DNA of 39,473 nucleotides from Chthoniobacterales bacterium (GTDB taxonomy: Bacteria; Verrucomicrobiota; Verrucomicrobiia; Chthoniobacterales; JACTMZ01). How positions within the stretch are numbered: the first letter of the stretch is position 1; the number at the start of each line of letters is the position of its first letter. The notes beneath the pieces were generated by a model. That model saw nothing but the letters and a program-made list of their open reading frames with translations, was not told where the DNA came from and did no database searches. Shown here piece by piece: positions 34,260 to 39,473 of the stretch. The position numbers were made by a program, and so were the translations under genes. The stretch is taken from assembly GCA_021463515.1 (NCBI GenBank), contig JAJTYZ010000132.1:1-39473 (forward strand), read 5' to 3'.

Positions 34260-35198
34260 TTACATTTCCTCCGCTTGGGTAATGGCCGCAAAAACTCGTT
34301 CGAGGCTCACTTGTTCGCGTCCGAGTGCGCGCAAAGGCCAACCGCGTGCAGCCGCAAGACGGGCCACTTCCTCACGTGGATCATGCTCCGCATCGGTACG
34401 CAAAGTACACTCCATCCAACCATCGTCCATCGGCACCACATCGGCTCTGCGAACGCCCGTAAGGGCAACCAAGGCACCCTGCAGCTCATCCGCTTCAGCA
34501 CGAATTTCCGCCGTCACACCACCCGCCGTGCGAACACGCCCCACGAGGTTTTCTGCGGTGTCGGACGCCGCAATGCGCCCGCGATTGATGATGAGAACAC
34601 GACTGCAAATCATTTCCACTTCGCTGAGAATATGCGTGGAAAGTAAAATGGTATGGCGTTTGCCGAGATCGCGAATGAGCTGACGCACCTGACGAATTTG
34701 ATTGGGATCGAGACCAATGGTGGGCTCATCGAGAATAAGAAGATCGGGGTCATTGACGAGGGCATCTGCAATGCCGACACGCTGACGATAGCCTTTTGAG
34801 AGTGCGCCGATGAGCTTGGTTTCCACATCGCGCAAGCTGCACAGCTCCTTGACGGCGTTCACACGCTGACGATTGCGGCGTCCGCGCACACCTTTAAGTG
34901 CCGCACGGTATTCGAGATATTCTTGCACGCGCATTTCCGGATATAGTGCCACATTTTCCGGCATGTAACCCACTCGCGACCGCACCTCACGCGATTGCGT
35001 GGCAACGTCAAAACCTGCGACAGATGCCGTTCCACTCGTCGCCGGCATAAAGCAGGATAAAATGCGCATCGTGGTGCTTTTCCCTGCGCCATTGGGGCCG
35101 AGAAAGCCAACGATTTCGCCTTTTGTAACAGTGAAATCGAGACCCTGAATCGCCGACACGCCGGCATAGGTTTTGGTGAGTCCTGCAACCTTAATCAT
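34260..35198 (-). CDS. ABC transporter ATP-binding protein (GldA-like), 312 aa
   Basis: Walker A is GFLGPNGAGKSTTMRILSC, the signature is LSKGYRQRVGIADALVNDPD and Walker B is LLILDEPTIGLDPNQIRQV, followed by the H-loop ILLSTHILSEVEMIC. All nucleotide-binding residues are intact. The start at 35198 (MIKVAGLTKTYAGVSAIQGL) is where the ABC domain begins; the longer open frame upstream is not conserved. A C-terminal extension of about 90 residues is common in GldA-like and CcmA-type proteins. It is first in a four-gene run with the permease, GldG-like and DUF4340 proteins. Confidence 0.95.
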   Translation of the reverse strand: MIKVAGLTKTYAGVSAIQGLDFTVTKGEIVGFLGPNGAGKSTTMRILSCFMPATSGTASVAGFDVATQSREVRSRVGYMPENVALYPEMRVQEYLEYRAALKGVRGRRNRQRVNAVKELCSLRDVETKLIGALSKGYRQRVGIADALVNDPDLLILDEPTIGLDPNQIRQVRQLIRDLGKRHTILLSTHILSEVEMICSRVLIINRGRIAASDTAENLVGRVRTAGGVTAEIRAEADELQGALVALTGVRRADVVPMDDGWMECTLRTDAEHDPREEVARLAAARGWPLRALGREQVSLERVFAAITQAEEM

Positions 35199-35243
35199 CA
35201 GTAAGTTCCGCGTCCGCTTATTTACACGCTCGAGGAATCTTAA

Positions 35244-35272
35244 TTTATGCCGAGATTCCCCTTGAATGGCAA
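35244..35272 (-). promoter_or_regulatory. Probable promoter of the Gld-like ABC operon
   Basis: Leftward, TTGCCA (35272-35267) and CATAAA (35249-35244) are separated by 17 bases, matching sigma-70 sites at five and four of six positions. Transcription would begin about 40 bases before the ATPase start. No other promoter of this quality is visible in the gap. Confidence 0.45.
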
Positions 35273-35348
35273 GAAAGCGACGAGCGAAATTCATCTGCTC
35301 TACATCGAATGAGAGAGCAATCTTGAGGCATCTGAAGGTATTGCTTGG

Positions 35349-35417
35349 CTAGGAGGCATGGGCGTCTCGCTCGTGGTCGTTTTTCAAAATCACAGGCGAG
35401 ACGCTTGTGCCCCCTAG
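35349..35417. repeat. Long imperfect hairpin with 29-base arms
   Basis: Arms 35349-35377 and 35389-35417 pair at 22 Watson-Crick positions, five G-T positions and two mismatches, with an 11-base loop CGTTTTTCAAA. The core GCGTCTCGC pairs perfectly with GCGAGACGC. On the plus strand it is followed by ATTTTTTAAAAAAAT. It lies about 50 bases beyond the lipoprotein gene in the leftward direction, so it may end that transcript, or it may be a REP-type mobile repeat. Confidence 0.75.
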
Positions 35418-35465
35418 ATTTTTTAAAAAAATCGCGTCCTATCCATCACCACATAACGCTCCAAA

Positions 35466-35867
35466 TTAGTGGGGCGTAGTGGGCTCGATTGCATTGGGAG
35501 GCGGACGACTTTCATCGAGAGCGACTTGGTCGCCAAGGGAGGGAAATCCTTCGGTGATTTCGACGGCAATGTATGGCGGACGCGTTTCGGCAGTCGCTGT
35601 GAGAAGTGCTGTGCGACGTTGATCGCGAAAGGACAATAATCGCGTTTCAGGTGCCACACGCAATGAAGCTCCGGTATCTACAAGTGCGAATTGATGTTCA
35701 ACATCCACCATGATGATCCGTCCAATCCAAGTGGGGAGAGTCGCTTCGGGAACGGGCGATTTTTTTTTGCCAAGCAAAGCGCAGCTGCTCAAAAAAACAA
35801 CACTGCCCCATCCAAGCATCAATACGACGACAACTCGTAAAATTTGCGCGTGTTTGTTCATGGTCAT
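35466..35867 (-). CDS. Small lipoprotein, about 131-133 aa
   Basis: The signal sequence MNKHAQILRVVVVLMLGWGS ends in the lipobox LSSC, so the mature protein should be lipidated at that cysteine. The rest (about 95 residues) has a beta-rich look with WIGRIIMVDVEHQFALVDTG, which resembles short OB-like periplasmic domains, but I do not recognise a family. Two starts are possible: ATG 35867, which overlaps the stop of the glycosyltransferase gene, or ATG 35861. It closes the leftward run of two glycosyltransferases. Confidence 0.75.
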   Translation of the reverse strand: MTMNKHAQILRVVVVLMLGWGSVVFLSSCALLGKKKSPVPEATLPTWIGRIIMVDVEHQFALVDTGASLRVAPETRLLSFRDQRRTALLTATAETRPPYIAVEITEGFPSLGDQVALDESRPPPNAIEPTTPH

Positions 35868-37075
35868 TGTGGTGCTGCTGCCTCCATCAATTCGCGATAA
35901 AGCGAGACATAGGCCGCCGTCACACGAGGCCAAGTAAAATGCTGGGCGGTTGCGAGCGCACCCGAGATCAAAGTTTGTCGCAAGGAAGCCGATGCAAGGA
36001 CGTCACCCATAGCACGAGCGAGTGCTTCTGCATCGCCACTCGGCACAAGAAGGCCGTTTTCACCAGCGCGAAGAACCTCGCGAATTCCTGTGACATCCGT
36101 TGCTACCGCAGGTAACCCCGCCGCGAAGGCTTCGAGTAACGCCGAGCTGAATCCTTCGAGCAAGGAAGCCAAAACAAAAGCATCCGCCGCGCGATAAAGG
36201 TCCACCAAACCTTGAGGCGGCATCACCGGAATCTCCGCACCCAATGCAGACGCTCCAAACTCATAAAACCCTACGTTTTCCACAACGCCTGCAGCTTCAG
36301 CATCTGCGCGTAATGTCGGGACTCCGCGCCCTGCAATAAGCAAGCGCAAATCTTGATGAGGATATGCCGCCACCACGCGGCGATACGCGCGAAAAAGAAT
36401 CGGATAATTTTTTTGCGGATGATTACGTGCCACGCACAGGAAGGCAAAAGTGCCCGGCGAAACGCCCAAAGATGCCCGCAAGGCAGCACGATCAATATCC
36501 TTGGAAAATCGTTCGCCATCCACGGCATTAGGTAAAATTCGCGTGTGCACCTTCTTCACGCCGAGCGTGCCGAGGTCATCCACCATGCCTTCCGAAAGAG
36601 CCACAATCATCGGTGACCGGGGTATTGTATTTTTCAAAAGTGCTTCAACTTGCGGTTCCAATCCATAACCCGGCAATCCACGTACATCATCACCCACTGC
36701 CCGCACCACGCCGGGAACACGCGAATGTTTGTGCCAATCACTCCAGCACACGCCTGTCGGAAATAACACAGCGGTATGCCACACATCGAAGCGATGACGG
36801 CGTTGCAGGCCTGATAAGGCGCGACGATTAAGCCAAAAAGTTAGGGGCACACTACGCTTAAAATAACTCCACACATTTGCCGGATAACCCTCGAGATCAT
36901 AAGACAATTTCCATCCGCGTGCTTGAATTTCACGAACATTTCTGCGCGGGGCAATCACGACAGGATGATGTCCTGCTGCGGCAAGATGCGTGGCTAAGTT
37001 GTGATGAAAAATTTCCGCTCCCGCACATTTCGGCAAAAATGTTGGCGTCAATATCGCAATGCGCAGCGGCTTCAT
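35864..37075 (-). CDS. Glycosyltransferase family 4 protein, 403 aa
   Basis: A GT-B fold enzyme that moves a sugar from a nucleotide donor to a lipid or glycan acceptor. The N-terminal half begins RIAILTPTFLPKCAGAEIFH; the C-terminal half has FLCVARNHPQKNYPILFRAY and the donor-binding E-x7-E in LEGFSSALLEAFAAGLPAVA followed by TGIREVLRAGENGLLVP. Both glutamates are present. It overlaps the upstream glycosyltransferase gene by 4 bases and the lipoprotein downstream. Acceptor and donor cannot be predicted. Confidence 0.92.
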   Translation of the reverse strand: MKPLRIAILTPTFLPKCAGAEIFHHNLATHLAAAGHHPVVIAPRRNVREIQARGWKLSYDLEGYPANVWSYFKRSVPLTFWLNRRALSGLQRRHRFDVWHTAVLFPTGVCWSDWHKHSRVPGVVRAVGDDVRGLPGYGLEPQVEALLKNTIPRSPMIVALSEGMVDDLGTLGVKKVHTRILPNAVDGERFSKDIDRAALRASLGVSPGTFAFLCVARNHPQKNYPILFRAYRRVVAAYPHQDLRLLIAGRGVPTLRADAEAAGVVENVGFYEFGASALGAEIPVMPPQGLVDLYRAADAFVLASLLEGFSSALLEAFAAGLPAVATDVTGIREVLRAGENGLLVPSGDAEALARAMGDVLASASLRQTLISGALATAQHFTWPRVTAAYVSLYRELMEAAAPQ

Positions 37076-38202
37076 AAGATTAGAGCACGATAAATCGCTT
37101 TCAATTGCGCCGCCGCATCTTCGCCACCCGGAACGACAACACGACGTTGATGCTCAAGCAGCACATTTCGAAATTGTGGATCGGCTGCCTTTGCGATCAA
37201 GGCCGCCAAAGTTGCGGAGTCATTCGGTTCGAACAATCCGGGATCATCCATGCCCAGTACGTCCGTATTTCCTTCGATGCGGCTGGCTAAAATAGGAATG
37301 TGACAACAAAGTGCCTGTAACATCGCGAGCGGCTGGCCTTCCCAAGTCGAAGACAGAACGAAAACATCCATGGCGTGGAACCATGGAACCACGGGACGTT
37401 GACGCCCGGCGAACATCACACGATCCGCAACGCCCTGCGCTTGAGCTTGCGCTTCCAGTTCTTCACGCAGAGGTCCGTCGCCCACAAAAACCGCCGTCGC
37501 ATGGAGCCCCTGCGCGGCAAGGAGACTTAGTGCCCGAATGATCGCCGCATGATTTTTATCGGCATGAAGGCGCGCTACGGTTCCCAAAAGAATTCCTTGT
37601 GGAGGCAAACCCAAAGCCTTCCGCGTTGCTGTCGCATCGGATACGGGGAAAAATCGTGATTTATCTATAGCATTGGGAACCACAGACAATTTGTCGCTCG
37701 GCAATTTGAAAGTCGCCTGGAGGTCATGTGATGTTTGCGACGAGAGCGCAATCACGTGTGATGCTCTTTGTAAACACGCTTGGAAAATACGACGACGTCG
37801 CCACGGTAATGGCTCAAGCGTCTTTTGCTGATGAACGACGGACGAAATACCTGCTATCTGCGCTGCCCGTGTGGCGAAAATATGGGCGTGATGCACTTGC
37901 GAATGAACAAGAGCAAAATTTTCGCGGCGAAGCCAGGATGCAAAGCGGCGAATGTTGAGAGGATTCACGATCTTCGATGGGAAAAATGGTGCAAGATGAA
38001 TGGGAACACCTGCGGCACGAAGCTCTTCACCGACTTTTCCCCAATCGCGCAGAGCGACAAAATGAGCCTCAAACTCCGGCGTAAGATGCGGTGTCGCACC
38101 AATGGCAAAATCCTCCGCGCCGCCCACGGGCATACTGACAAAAACAAAAGCAATTTTGCGCGGCAGAGAGGTTGAAATGGTTTCGCTCGTTTGCGACTTC
38201 AT
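37072..38202 (-). CDS. Glycosyltransferase family 4 protein with altered E-x7-E motif, 376 aa
   Basis: The start at 38202 gives MKSQTSETISTSLPRKIAFV then VSMPVGGAEDFA, where the GGAE acceptor-side loop is typical of GT4. An in-frame ATG at 38268 could add 22 residues, and the frame is open still further upstream without homology. The C-terminal domain has LLGTVARLHADKNHAAIIRA and WEGQPLAMLQALCCHIPILA. In the E-x7-E motif the second glutamate is Gln. Whether this lowers activity is unknown, since the first glutamate and the rest of the fold look sound. It is the first gene of the leftward pair, divergent from the GT9 gene. Confidence 0.9.
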   Translation of the reverse strand: MKSQTSETISTSLPRKIAFVFVSMPVGGAEDFAIGATPHLTPEFEAHFVALRDWGKVGEELRAAGVPIHLAPFFPSKIVNPLNIRRFASWLRRENFALVHSQVHHAHIFATRAAQIAGISSVVHQQKTLEPLPWRRRRIFQACLQRASHVIALSSQTSHDLQATFKLPSDKLSVVPNAIDKSRFFPVSDATATRKALGLPPQGILLGTVARLHADKNHAAIIRALSLLAAQGLHATAVFVGDGPLREELEAQAQAQGVADRVMFAGRQRPVVPWFHAMDVFVLSSTWEGQPLAMLQALCCHIPILASRIEGNTDVLGMDDPGLFEPNDSATLAALIAKAADPQFRNVLLEHQRRVVVPGGEDAAAQLKAIYRALIL

Positions 38203-38299
38203 CCTTCTATCTTGCCTTGCTCCATGCAGTGACCTCCATCGAAAATCATCGCTCGTGCTGACATTCATCTTAGGATGATGAAAACATTCTCGACGTACC

Positions 38300-39376
38300 A
38301 TGTGGCGCAAACTGACCAAATCCATCGAACATTTTGCTTTTCGTGGGCTGGTTTCCCTTCGTCCACCGCAGCCCCAACCTCTTGCCAAGGTGCCGCGTTG
38401 TATTGTCGTTTTAAGCTGCACGGGAATTGGAGATGCGTTGTTTGATTCCGCCGCGATTCGCTGCCTCAAACAAGCCCACCCCAACGCACGCCTTGTTATT
38501 TTGGCGCATCATCGCCGCATGGCTGTTGCACAGCACAATCCTTATGCGGATGGAGTTTTGCCCTATTCCAAATCGCCCCTCACGCGCTGGCGTCTTCTGC
38601 GTCGCTTAAAACTTGAGCATCCCGATGTCGTCGTGGCCCTGCGCGTGAATGAAGATGCTGTTTCACTCGGCTACCTACTCAATCGTCATGCGTTTTTTGG
38701 CTCGCTACGGCGATGTGGTGCTTTTTCATTTCTATTATCGCATCCCGTAGATGTCGCGGGAGGATGTCATGCCGTCGAAGAAACATTACAAGTCGCACGA
38801 GCGGCAGGCGGCGCGACAGATGCTCCACAGGCGATGGTTTATCGTGTGCATGCGAGGGAAAAGGAACATGCGACTCGCCGCTTTTCGCCATGGTTTCAAG
38901 AGCCTTTCATTGTTTGGCAGGCAGGAGGTGGACGCTCTCTCAAACACCGTGACTGGCCTCCTGCAAAAATCATCGAGGCCATCAACATTCTACGAAAAAA
39001 AATACCGCATCGCATTGTTATCACCGGTGGTGGTGACAACGAGGAAGCAGCGCGGACAATTGCTGCGGCATGTCCTGATGTTATCAATCTCACGAATACC
39101 ACAACGCTTGAAGAAACAGCAGCGCTGGTCGAAAGTGCCGCGCTCCTCGTTTCCACGGACACCGGTGTCATGCACCTTGGATTTGCCATCGGCACACCGA
39201 CGCTCGCGTTGCTTCATCCACGAAGTAAGCCCCAGCTTTATGGGCCGCCACCCGAGGACCCAAAATTTGAGGTTATTCATCTCGCATCAGCAAACACCGA
39301 TGGTACGCAGACAAGCATGAATGATCTCTCCGTGGAACGTGTTACGAATGCTATTTTTCGTCGCGTTCTTGCGTGA
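38300..39376 (+). CDS. Glycosyltransferase family 9 (heptosyltransferase-like) protein, 358 aa
   Basis: GT9 enzymes include WaaC, WaaF and WaaQ, which add heptose to the lipopolysaccharide inner core. The N-terminal domain shows VVLSCTGIGDALFDSAAIRC and ARLVILAHHRRMAV; the C-terminal domain shows VWQAGGGRSLKHRDWPPAKI, RIVITGGGDNEEAARTI and LLVSTDTGVMHLGFAIGTPT, the last being the donor-binding signature. Length is normal. The donor may be heptose or another sugar, since no heptose pathway genes are present. Its 3' end overlaps a convergent gene by 26 bases. Confidence 0.9.
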   Translation: MWRKLTKSIEHFAFRGLVSLRPPQPQPLAKVPRCIVVLSCTGIGDALFDSAAIRCLKQAHPNARLVILAHHRRMAVAQHNPYADGVLPYSKSPLTRWRLLRRLKLEHPDVVVALRVNEDAVSLGYLLNRHAFFGSLRRCGAFSFLLSHPVDVAGGCHAVEETLQVARAAGGATDAPQAMVYRVHAREKEHATRRFSPWFQEPFIVWQAGGGRSLKHRDWPPAKIIEAINILRKKIPHRIVITGGGDNEEAARTIAAACPDVINLTNTTTLEETAALVESAALLVSTDTGVMHLGFAIGTPTLALLHPRSKPQLYGPPPEDPKFEVIHLASANTDGTQTSMNDLSVERVTNAIFRRVLA

Positions 39377-39473
39377 GTATATCCGCATTTTCATCCACAT
39401 CATCTAAGTGAAATTGGTGCAAGAGGCGGTGGAAAATGGGGGCGAGCAGAAAACTGACAGCGACAAGAAAAAG
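39351..39473 (-). CDS. C-terminal end of an unidentified membrane protein, cut by the window edge
   Basis: The frame is open from the right edge to a TAG at 39351-39353 (40 codons). It reads LFLVAVSFLLAPIFHRLLHQ then a polar acidic tail ending TQERDEK, which looks like a last membrane helix and cytoplasmic tail. I cannot name the family from this part. Confidence 0.45.
   Translation of the reverse strand, partial: LFLVAVSFLLAPIFHRLLHQFHLDDVDENADILTQERDEK

Noticed and set aside
35402-35465. Possible small gene between the long hairpin and the lipoprotein gene
   Set aside because: The interval is short, AT-rich and has no start with a ribosome-binding site.
1-39473. CRISPR arrays, tRNA and rRNA genes
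   Set aside because: No regularly spaced repeats, cloverleaf-like segments or rRNA-like conserved stretches were seen in the intergenic regions.

Overview
The window is a dense stretch of bacterial chromosome, about 39.5 kb, most likely from the Verrucomicrobiota. Three features point there together: a PEP-CTERM surface protein, a prepilin-like protein with the H-X9-DG signature, and a Gram-negative gene set (ExbBD/TonB, cytochrome bd, MreBCD/PBP2, RNase G, GatCAB, O-antigen ligase-like and heptosyltransferase-like genes). The phylum is an inference from gene content; no rRNA or tRNA gene was found to confirm it.

Layout. 1-1128: an edge fragment, then a broken sodium-pumping decarboxylase beta subunit (oadB) and an intact 49-residue gamma subunit (oadG) that was missed by simple ORF length cut-offs. 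1135-3351: tonB, exbD, exbB, reading leftward into oadGB. 3404-6634, rightward: a secreted protein of unknown function and cytochrome bd oxidase cydAB. 6628-9293, leftward: yebC, rho, ogt. 9681-11336: an XRE/ImmA-type regulator-protease and a PIN-like DUF4411 gene, both broken. 11506-16535, leftward: gatC, gatA, a YidE/AspT-type transporter, a DJ-1/PfpI protein, and an enoyl-thioester reductase. 16684-18871: a small PepSY-like secreted protein and an O-antigen ligase/TPR protein. 19066-28564: a long leftward cluster mreB, mreC, mreD, mrdA (PBP2), rng, a secreted endonuclease/exonuclease/phosphatase-fold protein, cvpA-like, gatB. 28889-30566, rightward: PEP-CTERM protein and H-X9-DG prepilin-like protein. 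30658-35198, leftward: a four-gene GldA/GldF/GldG/DUF4340 ABC module. 35466-38202, leftward: two GT4 glycosyltransferases and a lipoprotein. 38300-39376, rightward: a GT9 glycosyltransferase, facing a membrane protein cut by the right edge.

Functionally most of the window is envelope biology (cell elongation, surface anchoring, polysaccharide assembly, energised outer-membrane transport) with core RNA and translation genes interleaved. The points that most deserve attention are: two single-base frameshifts and one in-frame stop, concentrated in oadB and in the ImmA/DUF4411 cassette; a near-perfect operator-like palindrome before that cassette; a 33-bp dispersed hairpin repeat present twice; a 29-bp-arm hairpin at 35349-35417; and a perfect 7-3-7 palindrome between mreB and the PEP-CTERM gene. 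I did not find a clearly new biological system. The tonB-oadGB junction and the decayed ImmA/DUF4411 cassette are the best candidates for a second look.
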